A stretch of 41,277 nucleotides of DNA. Origin: Deltaproteobacteria bacterium. GTDB lineage: Bacteria; Desulfobacterota; Desulfobaccia; Desulfobaccales; 0-14-0-80-60-11. The stretch spans positions 1-41,277 of the forward strand of contig JAKAKP010000166.1 of the NCBI GenBank assembly GCA_021813445.1, written 5' to 3'. This document shows, piece by piece, positions 1 to 7,699 of this stretch. Numbering within the stretch: the stretch's first letter is position 1; each line of letters begins with the position of its first letter. The notes beneath the pieces were generated by a model. The model made no database searches. It was not told where the DNA came from and saw only the letters and a program-made list of their open reading frames with translations. The position numbers and the translations under genes are program-made.

Positions 1-1146
1 ACTGAGGCCCAGGGCGAAAGCCCTGGTGAAGCCACCGGACCCTACCGTAGGCGCGCCAGTCCTCGACCCTACCTTAGGGGAGGGGGTCTCAGCAATGGGA
101 CCTCCTTACCCGACCCCAAGAAGCTGGATCATTTTCTGGTCACCACCATGCAGCGGGACGCTGCCGGCCGGATGCTCCCGGACCTGGAGTTGATGCGCAA
201 ATTGGCCCCCCAGGGCGGCAAACTGAAAGAACTTCCGGTCATGCTGCTCTATAACGATCCGGACATCAACTTTCAGACCCGGTATGCCTGTTATACCGGC
301 AACCGCCTCTGGTGCTGCGGAGATGGGGAAGGAGCCCAGAGGCTGGGAGAAAACGGCAAGTATCAGGCTGTCCCTTGCTCTTGCCTGCGCCTGGAGGCCA
401 ATTATGGAGGTAAGGATCGTTGTAAGCCAAACGGCACCTTGCAGGTGCTGCTCCAAGGGGTGGACCGGATAGGGGGAGTGTGGAAGTTCAGGACGACTTC
501 ATGGAATAGTGTCAACTCGATCATGTCTTCTCTGAAACTGATCCAGGCCATTACCGGCGGCGTCTTGGCGGGTATCCCACTGAAGCTGGTCCTCAGTCCC
601 AAGACCGTGACCGTGCCCGGATCGGGGCAAAATATGGTGGTCTATATCGTGAGTCTGGAATTCCCCGGCACCGAACAGGAGCTGGCCAAGATCGGCTACG
701 ACATCGCCAAACGGCGGGCGGACCACCGGGCCAAGATGGACCAGATCGAGGCCGAGGCCCGGAAGGCCCTGGAGCACTTGGAAGAGACCCCGGAAGAAAT
801 GCGGGAGGTACAGGAAGAATTCTATCCCGAAGGGGTAACCATCGAGGTGCAGCCCGAGGCGGCGCCGGAGTCTGAATCGGAACCTGGGGAGGGGTCCTCA
901 ACAGTGCCGGCCCCCGATGCAAGCCCTCATGTAGTCGAGGAGAAACCGGAAACACCTGAGGAAACTTTCCCCTCATCAGAGCCATTATCTGCGGAAGAAA
1001 CCGTGCCGGTGTCCTGGGATGCGCCGCCTCCGCCACCCCAGCCCTCCCCTAATCCCAAAACCAACAAAGGCAGAAATGTTCCGCCTCCACCCCCGCCCTC
1101 GCCGCCAGGCGAAATGGCGGAAGAAGGCAAACCGACCCTCTTTTGA
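1..1146 (+). CDS. Gp3-like phage protein (recombination directionality factor-like), 5' partial
   Basis: The reading frame is open from the first base. It has no ATG, GTG or TTG before the ATG at 148, yet residues encoded upstream (LPDPKKLDHFLVTT) look like the conserved family N-terminus, so the real start is left of the window. The visible 381 residues hold a globular domain with Cys clusters (WCCGDGEG, then CSCL and a later Cys), a WKFRTT strand and an AGIPLKL strand. This is the pattern I associate with Gp3-like proteins, often annotated 'hydrolase or metal-binding protein'; phage recombination directionality factors belong to this family. From about position 760 the protein becomes acidic and then proline-rich (two polyproline runs), which is probably disordered. 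The role in excision is known only for a few relatives, so for this one it is inferred. Family call fairly sure, function uncertain. Confidence 0.7.
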   Translation, partial: TEAQGESPGEATGPYRRRASPRPYLRGGGLSNGTSLPDPKKLDHFLVTTMQRDAAGRMLPDLELMRKLAPQGGKLKELPVMLLYNDPDINFQTRYACYTGNRLWCCGDGEGAQRLGENGKYQAVPCSCLRLEANYGGKDRCKPNGTLQVLLQGVDRIGGVWKFRTTSWNSVNSIMSSLKLIQAITGGVLAGIPLKLVLSPKTVTVPGSGQNMVVYIVSLEFPGTEQELAKIGYDIAKRRADHRAKMDQIEAEARKALEHLEETPEEMREVQEEFYPEGVTIEVQPEAAPESESEPGEGSSTVPAPDASPHVVEEKPETPEETFPSSEPLSAEETVPVSWDAPPPPPQPSPNPKTNKGRNVPPPPPPSPPGEMAEEGKPTLF

Positions 1147-1317
1147 CCCCTAACGATGCGGATTAAAGCGAGTCCCGGGGCGATTCAAGGGCTTTCCCCA
1201 TAAACCCTTTTTCGTCCCGGCGCAGAGCCTCAGTAAAGATTGGCGAGAATTTTAACCACCATCCCTGGGACTTTCAACTGGTCCCGGAGACGAAGCTTTA
1301 TGAAGGGGAGAATGAGC

Positions 1318-2436
1318 ATGTCGGCTAAAAAGTTAACTCAATATTCTTTCTCACGTCTCGACCTGTATGAGAAGTGTCCGTGGGCCTTTAAGAAGGTCAT
1401 CCTGGAGGGAGTTCCCAGGGTATCCAACGAAGCCATGACCACCGGAAAAATGCTTCATGCCCTGATCGCCGATTACCTGCTGCGGCTCATCAGCAAAAAG
1501 CAGCAGACCGACTGGGAATGGGCGGAAGGGGCTGCCCCCAAAGATGCTTCGCCCGATGTCCTGGAAATCTGGCAGAGATTTTATAACTCGTTCATCCTGC
1601 CTCCTGGCCTGGAAGTCTATGGGGTGGAGCACAAGCTGGCCTTCGATCGCAACTGGCAGCCCTGCGAGTTTTCATCCGCAGACGCTTACTTTCGTATGGT
1701 GGTGGATTTTCATTTTCGCCAGGGGAACCTCGCTGTGGTCCTGGACTGGAAGAGCAACCGGGCAGTGCCCGAGACGGTGGAGAAGGACTTGCAACTGCGA
1801 ACCTATGGCTGGGGGCTTAAGCGGGTGGCCTATCCTGACACCCAGGAGATTCTCCTGCGGCTCCACTTCCTTCGCTACGGCAAGGAGCGGGAAGTCCTCC
1901 TGGAACCCCGGGACCTCGATGGAGTGCCGGAAATCCTGGCAGACAGAATCAACATCATTGAGCAAGATAAGGAATACACTCCCACTCCCGGTTCCTTCTG
2001 CGGTCTTTGCGGAATTACAACCCATTGCCCCACCATGGCCCAAGCCCTGGTGCCGGTGGAAATTATGGCCCCATCAACCCGAGAAGATGCTGAAAAAGCT
2101 GCCTCCCTTCTTCTGACTCTTCAGCAAATGGAGAAGGAACTGGTCGCCCGATTAAAGGAGTGGATTAAAACCAATGGTTCTGTGAAGGTTGGGAATATGG
2201 TTTATGGTCCCAATCAATCAGTTTCCTATGACCTTGACCCCAAGCTGGTTACCATGACTTTGCTAGAGGCAGGGATCAGCCGGGAAGAGATCTGGCCGCT
2301 ATTGTCCATCACTAAAACCAGCTTGGAGAAAGGGTTGCGGAAACTGCGTCGTAAGGATCTTACCGATTTAGCCCTTTCCACTGGCACCGCCAAGGTCTTG
2401 GAAAGGATTGAGTTCCGGAAAGAGAAGAGAGAATAA
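1318..2436 (+). CDS. PD-(D/E)XK (RecB/Cas4-like) phage nuclease, probably Fe-S
   Basis: A 372-residue nuclease of the RecB/Cas4/AddB group. The N-terminus has YSFSRLDLYEKCPWAFK, whose Cys is the usual first cluster ligand. The catalytic core follows: a VVDF strand, then VVLDWKSN (the D-x-K motif) and LQLRTYGW (the Q-x-x-x-Y helix). FCGLCGITTHCP then gives three more cysteines. One N-terminal plus three C-terminal cysteines is the 4Fe-4S 'iron staple' arrangement. The last 130 residues are helical and not assigned. The frame extends up to a TTG at 1240, but the ATG at 1318 sits about 7 bases after AGGGGAG and directly precedes the conserved domain, so I prefer it; 1300 and 1312 are other options. 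In phages such nucleases sit among recombination genes. A host-derived or Cas4-like role is possible, but no CRISPR array is visible. Confidence 0.82.
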   Translation: MSAKKLTQYSFSRLDLYEKCPWAFKKVILEGVPRVSNEAMTTGKMLHALIADYLLRLISKKQQTDWEWAEGAAPKDASPDVLEIWQRFYNSFILPPGLEVYGVEHKLAFDRNWQPCEFSSADAYFRMVVDFHFRQGNLAVVLDWKSNRAVPETVEKDLQLRTYGWGLKRVAYPDTQEILLRLHFLRYGKEREVLLEPRDLDGVPEILADRINIIEQDKEYTPTPGSFCGLCGITTHCPTMAQALVPVEIMAPSTREDAEKAASLLLTLQQMEKELVARLKEWIKTNGSVKVGNMVYGPNQSVSYDLDPKLVTMTLLEAGISREEIWPLLSITKTSLEKGLRKLRRKDLTDLALSTGTAKVLERIEFRKEKRE

Positions 2437-2445
2437 CCTGGGGAG

Positions 2446-2470
2446 GAGGCTTCCCAGTAAGCCTCTATTT
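2446..2470 (+). terminator. Hairpin terminator after the nuclease gene
   Basis: A perfect 7-bp stem (GAGGCTT / AAGCCTC) with a 6-base loop is followed by TATTTG. The U-run is weak, so termination may be partial. It separates the phage-type genes from the two-component operon. Confidence 0.5.
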
Positions 2471-2554
2471 GTGGGTTCGGTCTCGACAACCATTAGGCCG
2501 GGACAGGGCATTTCCGAAATGAATTTTCCTTCAAGATATGAGAAACTATAAACT

Positions 2555-3238
2555 ATGCGGGTATTGGTAGTAGAGGACGATCAAAAGATCGCTTCATTTG
2601 TCATTAAGGGACTGAAGCAGGCGGGATTTGCCGTGGATCATGCCGCCAATGGTGAAGACGGCCTGCATATGGCCCTGAATGAGCCTTACGATGTCGCGGT
2701 CATTGATATCATGTTGCCAAAACGGGACGGCCTGAGCCTGATTCAGGAACTGCGGCGGCAGCAGATCAACACCCCCGTAATAATCCTCAGCGCCAAGCGC
2801 TCGGTGGACGACCGGGTTAAAGGCCTGGAGACCGGGAGTGACGATTACCTCACCAAGCCATTTGCCTTTACCGAACTCTTGGCCCGGGTCCAGGCCCTCC
2901 TTCGTAGGGCTGGCGGCGGTGCGGGGGCTACCCACCCCACTCGCCTGACGGTTGGAGAACTAACGGTAGACCTGGTTTCCCGGGAAGTGATGCGGGGGGG
3001 CATGAAGATCGACCTGCAACCCCGGGAGTTCGCCTTGCTGGAGTACTTGATGCGCCATCCGGGTCGGGCGGTTTCCAAGACCATGATCCTGGAGCATATC
3101 TGGGACTACAGTTTCGACCCGCAGACCAACGTGGTGGATGTCCTGGTATGCCGCCTGCGGAACAAGGTGGATCGGGATTTCGAGCCCAAGATGATTCAAA
3201 CCATCCGGGGAGTGGGCTATGTTCTTAAAACCTCTTAG
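2555..3238 (+). CDS. OmpR/CusR-family response regulator (pair 1)
   Basis: A 227-residue transcription factor switched by phosphorylation. The receiver domain (1-115) has the acidic pocket E7, D8, D9, phospho-acceptor D51 (VIDIMLP), S79 and K101 (KPF). The C-terminal winged helix (about 130-225) has the typical [14 protein letters not shown] segment and ends in RGVGYVLKT. It belongs to the CusR/CopR/QseB-like branch. The partner kinase starts inside its last codons. It is a close paralogue of the regulator at 18502: the receivers are nearly collinear without gaps and the recognition helices are similar. Likely targets are the triple-repeat operators at 4664, 7215 and 20589; that is inference. 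No clear Shine-Dalgarno precedes the ATG. Confidence 0.93.
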   Translation: MRVLVVEDDQKIASFVIKGLKQAGFAVDHAANGEDGLHMALNEPYDVAVIDIMLPKRDGLSLIQELRRQQINTPVIILSAKRSVDDRVKGLETGSDDYLTKPFAFTELLARVQALLRRAGGGAGATHPTRLTVGELTVDLVSREVMRGGMKIDLQPREFALLEYLMRHPGRAVSKTMILEHIWDYSFDPQTNVVDVLVCRLRNKVDRDFEPKMIQTIRGVGYVLKTS

Positions 3239-4613
3239 GCAACTCCGCCAAACCCTCAGCTTCCGCCTGACCCTGTGGTACTCGGCCATCTTTGTCATCA
3301 GCTCCCTGGTTCTGTTTGTTACCGGCTATCTGTTTCTCGCCTCTTCCCTGCGCCAAAAAGATCAGGAAACGATCATGGCAAAACTCAAAGACTACCAGGC
3401 CCAATACCAGGCGGGGGGGATTATCGCCCTGAGAAATGAGATCAAGTTTCAAAAATATGCCGGCAAGCGCCAGGAATATTTCGTCCGCCTGGCCGGGCCA
3501 CATAACCGGACGCTGTTCTTGAGCCTTCCCGAGCAATGGGCCGATTTCGACCTGGCTTCCCTGGAAGGCAGGCCCGTCAGCGGTCAATCCTGGATTCACC
3601 TCAAGGCCCGGGACGATGAAAATGTCTTGGAGATCGTTTCCCAGCGGCTCGCAGATGGTTTAATCCTCCAAGTGGGCAAAAACACCGAAGACCGGGAGGA
3701 ATTCCTGGAAAGCTTCAGGGGGATCTTTCTCGCAGTTATGCTGCCGGTCATCCTTTTAGGCTTTCTGGGGGGTCAATTTCTGGCCTCCCGGGCCTTGCTC
3801 CCCATCCGGCAGCTCATCCGGACGGTCCAAACCATCACCGAGACGGGCGATATTGAGGCGCGCATGCCGGCCACCCCGTCCGGGGATGAACTCGGGGCAC
3901 TGGCCCGGCTCTTCAACCGGATGCTGGAGAAAATCGAGGCCTTGATCAAGGGTATGAAGGGAGCCTTGGACAATGTGGCCCATGATCTACGCACCCCGCT
4001 GACCCGGATGCGGGGAACCGCCGAAATGGCGTTGCAAGCCCCGGAAGACCCGGTGGCCTGCCGGGAAGCCCTGAGCGATTGCCTGGAAGAGTCCGAGCGG
4101 GTTCTCACCATGCTGAACACCCTGATGGATATTACTGAAGCGGAGACGGGAACCCTGCCGCTTAATATGGCTCGAGTCAATCTCGCCGGACTGCTGGAAG
4201 ACGTTTTGGACCTTTACCGCCATGTTGCCGAAGAGAAGCGGATCACGGTTATAAATGACTATCCTGCGGAGCTCTGGGTAACTGCCGATGAAAACCGCCT
4301 CCGCCAGGCACTGGCCAACCTGATGGATAATGCCTTGAAGTACACTTCCCAAGGCGGGCATGTCGAGGTGAAGGCCCGGCAAGCAGAACAGCAGGCGATA
4401 ATTGACTTTCAGGATATGGGGATGGGAATATCACCGGAGGATCTGCCCCGAATCTGGGATCGCCTGTATCGCGGGGACAGAAGCCGGTCGCAGCGAGGCC
4501 TGGGCCTGGGATTGAGCTTGGTGAAGGCCATTATCCAGGCACATGGCGGCCAGGTTTCGGTCATCAGTACTCCCGGCGTCGGTTCCACCTTTAAGATTGC
4601 TTTGCCTCAATAA
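3219..4613 (+). CDS. Sensor histidine kinase, CusS-like (pair 1)
   Basis: A 464-residue inner-membrane sensor kinase. It has a first membrane helix (about 20-40), a periplasmic sensor of about 130 residues, a second helix (about 168-188), then a HAMP linker ([14 protein letters not shown]) and the dimerisation helix with phospho-acceptor His255 in [14 protein letters not shown]. The ATPase domain has the N box (DNALKY), a G1-type DMGMGI and a G2-type [11 protein letters not shown]. The start ATG lies within the end of the regulator gene (20-base overlap), with GGGGAG just upstream, so the two are translationally coupled. The periplasmic ligand cannot be read from sequence. Copper/silver or cationic-peptide stress fits the gene context. 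Confidence 0.92.
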   Translation: MFLKPLRQLRQTLSFRLTLWYSAIFVISSLVLFVTGYLFLASSLRQKDQETIMAKLKDYQAQYQAGGIIALRNEIKFQKYAGKRQEYFVRLAGPHNRTLFLSLPEQWADFDLASLEGRPVSGQSWIHLKARDDENVLEIVSQRLADGLILQVGKNTEDREEFLESFRGIFLAVMLPVILLGFLGGQFLASRALLPIRQLIRTVQTITETGDIEARMPATPSGDELGALARLFNRMLEKIEALIKGMKGALDNVAHDLRTPLTRMRGTAEMALQAPEDPVACREALSDCLEESERVLTMLNTLMDITEAETGTLPLNMARVNLAGLLEDVLDLYRHVAEEKRITVINDYPAELWVTADENRLRQALANLMDNALKYTSQGGHVEVKARQAEQQAIIDFQDMGMGISPEDLPRIWDRLYRGDRSRSQRGLGLGLSLVKAIIQAHGGQVSVISTPGVGSTFKIALPQ

Positions 4614-4663
4614 TTTCCCGCCCTTCGATTCCCTTATTCCCTAGCGCAAATCAACCTTACTAA

Positions 4664-4708
4664 TTTGTAATGTTGTAGCAAGGTTCTGGTAATATTCCTT
4701 GTGATATC
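4664..4708 (+). promoter_or_regulatory. Triple 11-bp direct-repeat operator (site A)
   Basis: Three contiguous 11-bp repeats (4664-4674, 4675-4685, 4686-4696) match consensus nnGGTAATCTT to varying degrees. A weak extended -10 candidate (TGT then GATATC, 4700-4708) follows. Repeats in phase with the helix are typical sites for OmpR-family regulators. The site precedes the first PepSY gene and directly follows a two-component operon. It shares its middle sequence GCAAGGTTC with site B. Confidence 0.6.
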
Positions 4709-4744
4709 ACCTCAGCCAGATTTTTAGTCAAAGGAGGAAATAAC

Positions 4745-5269
4745 ATGAAAACCGTGTCAGCCTGCGTGGGAATCGTGGCGATATCACTCCTGCTGAACTT
4801 GCCCGCTTTTGCCAAGAAAGATAAGGGGCAAGCCTACCAAATCCAACCGACCATCACCGCGGAGCAGGCCAAAGCCGCGGTCACCTCCGCCCTGCCCCAA
4901 CTGAGTCTCGGCAAGCCCTTTACCAAGCAGGGGAAGAGGGGAGATATCAAGCTGGAAATTCCCCTCATGTGGGAAGGCAAAGTGGTGGGAAGAATGAGGC
5001 TGAATCCCCTGACCGGGGTGGTCCTGGTAAAGGGACAGAAGCTGGAAGTCCAGAAACTATCGGTTGCTCCCGAGCAAGCCACAGCCGCGATCCAAAAAAT
5101 CATGCCCAACCTGCAAGTTGGTTCCGCCTGGCTGGGCAAACAGGGAGAATGGAAAGTTCCCCTGCTTTACCAGGGCGCGGTCATCACCGAGATATCGGTC
5201 CATGGCCAGAATGGTTCTATCTTGCCGGACTGGAAAGCCGCCAAGGACGTGAGCTTGTTCGGCAGGTAG
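4745..5269 (+). CDS. Periplasmic protein with two PepSY-like repeats
   Basis: A 174-residue exported protein. The Sec signal peptide (1-23) ends at AFA. The mature part is an internal duplication: residues 36-96 (starting TAEQAKAAVTSALP) and 105-165 (starting APEQATAAIQKIMP) share the pattern helix, G-W/E-strand, then a G-x-I/V-L turn. This fits tandem PepSY-like domains, which in known proteins bind or inhibit periplasmic partners. A strong AAAGGAGG site precedes the ATG. It stands alone behind an operator shared with the PepSY gene at 7285 and the PAP2 gene, so it is probably an output of the adjacent two-component system. A fragment matching its last 25 codons lies at 6025. The molecular role is unknown. 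Confidence 0.72.
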   Translation: MKTVSACVGIVAISLLLNLPAFAKKDKGQAYQIQPTITAEQAKAAVTSALPQLSLGKPFTKQGKRGDIKLEIPLMWEGKVVGRMRLNPLTGVVLVKGQKLEVQKLSVAPEQATAAIQKIMPNLQVGSAWLGKQGEWKVPLLYQGAVITEISVHGQNGSILPDWKAAKDVSLFGR

Positions 5270-5295
5270 ACCTTACTTGTTGGGCGGGCTGTTAT

Positions 5296-5379
5296 GCGCA
5301 GTGAGGTCGGTTACCCGGCAAATCGCCCGGGCAAATATTGAACCTTCAACTTAAGCTTATGCCGCCGACCTCATGGCGC
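5296..5379. repeat. Imperfect inverted repeat around a 54-base loop
   Basis: GCGCAGTGAGGTCGG (5296-5310) pairs at 13 of 15 positions with 5365-5379. The loop holds a smaller CCCGG/CCGGG hairpin. It lies just downstream of the PepSY gene. It could be a processing or termination structure in RNA, or a small repetitive element. There is no U-run. Confidence 0.4.
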
Positions 5380-5470
5380 TTAATCTCCGGTTATTGAGAA
5401 ATTGCCGTCATAATAATAAAAAAGTGTTTAAGGCTTTGTAATCACTAAATCTATAAAGTGGTGGATAAAG

Positions 5471-5911
5471 ATGATAATTTGGAGAATTATCTTTGCATTA
5501 TTTATATTATTAATAATAAGTATTAATGGTTGTGCTATTGGATATCATTCACTCGGTTTTTTGGGTACTGGCTATCATAAAAGTAATTTAGCCGGAGGCT
5601 ATGATGAAACCCAAATAGACCAGAATACTTATCGGGTCACATTCAAAGCAAATCCATTTACGAGTTTTGATAAAACTGCTAACTATACGTTATATCGCTG
5701 TGCTGAATTTACCTTAGATCATGGTTATGATTATTTTATCGTTCTAGAGAGCCATGAAACCGGGCAGGTCTCAGGAGCTTATGTTACTGCCATGGATCCC
5801 TCTTTCTCCAAAACGATTAAGGTATTTAAAGGCAAAAAACCTGAGAACGAATTAAACGCCTATGACGCTAAGGAAGTTATGGCCAATTTGGAGAAATATA
5901 TTAAAAAATAA
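5471..5911 (+). CDS. AT-rich lipoprotein, CC0125/CC1285-like
   Basis: A 146-residue protein with a membrane-spanning signal and lipobox (SINGC, Cys21), so it is probably anchored in a membrane facing the periplasm. The mature part has GGYDETQIDQNTYRVTFKAN, then LYRCAEFTLDHGYDYF and VLES. This is the hallmark pattern of a widespread lipoprotein family named after Caulobacter CC0125/CC1285; its function is not known to me. Base composition is markedly AT-rich (many ATA, TTA and AAA codons), unlike the GC-rich neighbours, which suggests separate acquisition. It is flanked by a duplicated piece of the PepSY gene. A possible -10 (TATAAA, 5452-5457) lies 19 bases before the ATG and no good -35 is seen. 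Confidence 0.75.
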   Translation: MIIWRIIFALFILLIISINGCAIGYHSLGFLGTGYHKSNLAGGYDETQIDQNTYRVTFKANPFTSFDKTANYTLYRCAEFTLDHGYDYFIVLESHETGQVSGAYVTAMDPSFSKTIKVFKGKKPENELNAYDAKEVMANLEKYIKK

Positions 5912-5947
5912 CGTCCCAGGCTTCGATGCCTCTGAGTCTATCGCCTA

Positions 5948-5969
5948 CTGCTTGTTCTTTAACAAGCAG
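5948..5969 (+). terminator. Hairpin downstream of the AT-rich lipoprotein
   Basis: A perfect 9-bp stem (CTGCTTGTT / AACAAGCAG) with loop CTTT lies 36 bases after the stop. No U-run follows, so it may stabilise the 3' end rather than terminate transcription. Confidence 0.4.
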
Positions 5970-6024
5970 CTGCAATGATTGTTCATTACCATGCCAGCGG
6001 CGGGTTATGGGACTTGTAATGTAA

Positions 6025-6110
6025 GATGTCGGTCCATGGCCAGAACGGTTCTATCTTGCCGGATTGGAAGGCCGCCAAGGACGTGAGCTTGTTCGGCAGG
6101 TAGAACCTTA
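6025..6110 (+). pseudogene. Remnant of a second PepSY gene (3' end only)
   Basis: Bases 6025-6103 repeat 5191-5269, the last codons and stop of the PepSY gene, with only four differences seen. Three of them are synonymous third-position changes and one turns Ile into Met, so the encoded tail (SVHGQNGSILPDW onward) is unchanged. Similarity stops abruptly at 6025. The piece is therefore the end of a once functional paralogue whose 5' part was lost or replaced. It now starts by chance with an ATG but has no ribosome binding site and would give only 25 residues. The two copies bracket the AT-rich lipoprotein gene. Confidence 0.8.
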
Positions 6111-6131
6111 TCCGTTTGTTCCGGTAAGAGT

Positions 6132-6231
6132 TGGGAGCCGGGTAAACCGGGATGCCACACCGCCCCACTGAGGCAGGCCGGGTATCGGGCTCCCATCTTC
6201 ATCAACACGTAGCGATACGTGGCAACGTTGC
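6132..6231 (+). other. Structured leader or intergenic element of unknown type
   Basis: An outer stem TGGGAGCC (6132-6139) / GGCTCCCA (6188-6195) encloses GC-rich sequence with a further possible stem (TGCC / GGCA). Next come a hairpin CACGTA-GCGA-TACGTG (6206-6221) with a GNRA-type loop and the palindrome GCAACGTTGC (6222-6231). It lies 80 bases upstream of the secreted-protein gene. I could not match it to a known riboswitch. The promoter position is unclear, so it may be DNA- or RNA-level structure. Confidence 0.3.
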
Positions 6232-6313
6232 AAGATTGTAGCCGCTATTATGCTGATATTGTTGAGCTTTTGACAAGATTAATTTCATCAGAATCAGTAA
6301 AAGGAGAACCAGC

Positions 6314-6841
6314 ATGAAAACGAAATTTTCTGTACTGACACTAACCGCTCTACTCGTCCTGGGACTGGGTATTACCAGTGCCCTGGGCACCAATGTCACT
6401 TATCTGGGCAAGACCACCTGGACTGCAACAATCACTGACGACACCGATCCCACTAAAATAGGCGCTACCTTCACCGTCACTGGAGGGGTCAGCAAGGTGG
6501 GCGGCGAATTCTATATGTTCCAGGGTTATGTTACCCCTGATACGGACGGGCCTTTTGTGATCTCCGGTTCGGGATTCCTGATGGGGAACACACTGGTATT
6601 CACTGCGAGCGAATCCCAGCAGCACACGATTGAAACCTGGCGGGACAGCGGCGTGATGCACATCAGCATTGACAAGACCACTTTAAATGGCACTTTTTAT
6701 GATATAGGCACGGACTATAACCCGTCAGGAAAGACATTTGGGAATCATAGGAATACCGCTGGCAACCTGACCCGTTCAGGTACGCCCATTCCTTTAAGTG
6801 CCGCGAACGTGCCTGCGCAGCTATTATTGCTGCAAAAATAG
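6314..6841 (+). CDS. Small secreted protein, unknown function
   Basis: A 175-residue exported protein. The signal peptide (1-25) ends in TSALG. The mature part is Thr/Gly/Ser-rich and predicted to be mostly beta (TATITDDTDPTKIGATFTV, then GEFYMFQGYV). It has no cysteines and no lipobox, so it is periplasmic or secreted. AAAGGAGA lies ahead of the ATG and a strong terminator follows, so it is monocistronic. I do not recognise the family. The short Leu-rich tail (AQLLLLQK) is not a convincing anchor. Confidence 0.68.
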   Translation: MKTKFSVLTLTALLVLGLGITSALGTNVTYLGKTTWTATITDDTDPTKIGATFTVTGGVSKVGGEFYMFQGYVTPDTDGPFVISGSGFLMGNTLVFTASESQQHTIETWRDSGVMHISIDKTTLNGTFYDIGTDYNPSGKTFGNHRNTAGNLTRSGTPIPLSAANVPAQLLLLQK

Positions 6842-6887
6842 TGAGGGCTGGCGGCTCCGCTATCCAGCCTGCCAGTGGTTAAACCTC

Positions 6888-6916
6888 AAGGGCGATCCAT
6901 GGGATCGCCCTTTTTA
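6888..6916 (+). terminator. Rho-independent terminator
   Basis: A perfect 9-bp stem GGGCGATCC / GGATCGCCC (6890-6898 with 6902-6910) has a 3-base loop and is followed by TTTTT. It ends the secreted-protein transcript. Confidence 0.88.
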
Positions 6917-7200
6917 TCGATACCTCGGAATAGTTCTGGCCGCCAAAGATTATGAAAGTTTAAGGCACTAATTTCATTTAACTTCTTTTTGTGCGCAGGG
7001 TTAGCACTAAATAACCTCACCGGTCAAATTTCAGGAATAGGCCTTCATGGCAGATAAAATCGCCGGGGCGCGCCCTGAACGCGGGCGGCTAATAGTTTAT
7101 CTTCGTGGCGCAACGGCCGGAAACCTCAAGGTTTCCGGCCCCTTGTCTTTATAGGGACCAAATAGGGACCAAGTTTTCTAACGAGGGGCCGGAGGCCATC
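6917..7200. other. Gene-free stretch with one strong hairpin
   Basis: No convincing gene is seen on either strand. At 7115-7140 a perfect 11-bp stem (GGCCGGAAACC / GGTTTCCGGCC, loop TCAA) is followed by CCTTGTCTTT, possibly a second terminator. A short direct repeat of ATAGGGACCA/AATAGGGACCA follows at 7150-7171. The sequence before the hairpin shows nothing I can name. Confidence 0.45.
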
Positions 7201-7214
7201 GCCATCATTACTTA

Positions 7215-7260
7215 TTTGTAATCTCCGGGCAAGGTTCCGGTAATCCAGCCTGATTATAAT
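7215..7260 (+). promoter_or_regulatory. Triple 11-bp operator with -10 box (site B)
   Basis: Repeats at 7215-7225, 7226-7236 and 7237-7247 share the nnGGTAATCTT pattern. A consensus -10 TATAAT at 7255-7260 begins 8 bases after the last repeat ends. The -35 position falls inside the repeats and is poor, as expected for an activator-dependent promoter. It drives the second PepSY gene. Confidence 0.68.
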
Positions 7261-7284
7261 GAAGTTCAAAAGGAGGTGAGAAGC

Positions 7285-7683
7285 ATGAAAAACTGTGGTT
7301 TTTGGAAGGGAGCAAGCTTGGCCCTGGCCCTGCTGTTAGCCGGAGGGGTCTGCAAGGCGGCCCTGGCCGCGGATCAGCAGACCAATGCCCAGGTCCCCAC
7401 CTACACCTGTAGTATCAAGGTGCCGGAGCCGGAACCCGCGGACCTGTCCACCCTGGCCAAGATCAAGGCCGATCAGGCCATGGCTGCGGCCCAAACCGCC
7501 TTCCCCGGCGCCCAGGTGAGAAAAGTGGAACTGGACAATGAAAACGGCTGCCTGGTGTACAGCGTCTTCCTGAGCAACGGCCTGGATGTGAAAGTGGACG
7601 CCGGCAACGGCAGTATCCTCCACAAAGAACCGGCCGGGAAGGAAGGTCACGAAGGCCGCGAGGGACGCGAAGAAGAAGATTAA
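7285..7683 (+). CDS. PepSY-domain periplasmic protein
   Basis: A 132-residue exported protein. The signal peptide (about 1-29) ends at ALAA. A single PepSY domain follows (about 55-115): an Ala-rich helix DQAMAAAQTAFPGAQV, a strand ending in LVYSVFL, and VDAGNGSIL. The tail is highly charged (GHEGREGREEED) with a His that could contact metal. The frame also contains a GTG at 7276, but AAAGGAGGTGA fits the ATG at 7285 better. Its promoter shares the triple-repeat operator with the other PepSY gene and the PAP2 gene, so I infer control by one of the two-component systems. Metal buffering or control of a sensor kinase are possible roles, neither shown. Confidence 0.82.
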   Translation: MKNCGFWKGASLALALLLAGGVCKAALAADQQTNAQVPTYTCSIKVPEPEPADLSTLAKIKADQAMAAAQTAFPGAQVRKVELDNENGCLVYSVFLSNGLDVKVDAGNGSILHKEPAGKEGHEGREGREEED

Positions 7684-7699
7684 CCTCAACTTTCTCGGG

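Larger units (their letters stand above)
1..2436 (+). mobile_element. Phage-type gene segment, left side
   Basis: Two genes of phage DNA-metabolism type lie here, a Gp3-like protein and a PD-(D/E)XK nuclease. They are followed by a terminator-like hairpin. The segment continues beyond the left edge. No integrase, repressor, terminase or attachment site is visible. Whether it belongs to the same prophage as the structural genes at the right end cannot be decided from the window. Confidence 0.55.

Noticed and set aside
593-1130. Long minus-strand open frames opposite the Gp3-like gene.
   Set aside because: They are antisense to a gene with clear family motifs, are Pro/Arg or Gly-rich low-complexity, and have no ribosome sites.
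5435-5445. TTTGTAATCAC before the AT-rich lipoprotein, as a further copy of the triple-repeat operator.
   Set aside because: Only one unit matches. The neighbouring 11-bp steps do not fit the consensus.
6132-6195. Possible GEMM (c-di-GMP/cGAMP) or cobalamin riboswitch because of GTAAACC and AGGCAGGCCGGGT.
   Set aside because: The conserved core of these classes (for example GACGCAAAGCC, or the B12 box) is absent.
6270-6298. TTGACA upstream of the secreted-protein gene as a -35 box.
   Set aside because: No acceptable -10 hexamer is found 15-19 bases downstream.
6984-7020. On the minus strand a short stretch reads LVLTLRTKRS then stop, like the end of the metallophosphatase (LMLTLRARKS).
   Set aside because: The shared identity is only about 14 bases, a length expected by chance in a window this size, and a stop lies directly upstream in frame.
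7150-7218. Frame reading YRDQIGTKFSNEGPE, reminiscent of tails of phage integrases.
   Set aside because: Only about 20 codons with no other integrase sequence upstream. The resemblance is from memory and too weak to call a remnant.
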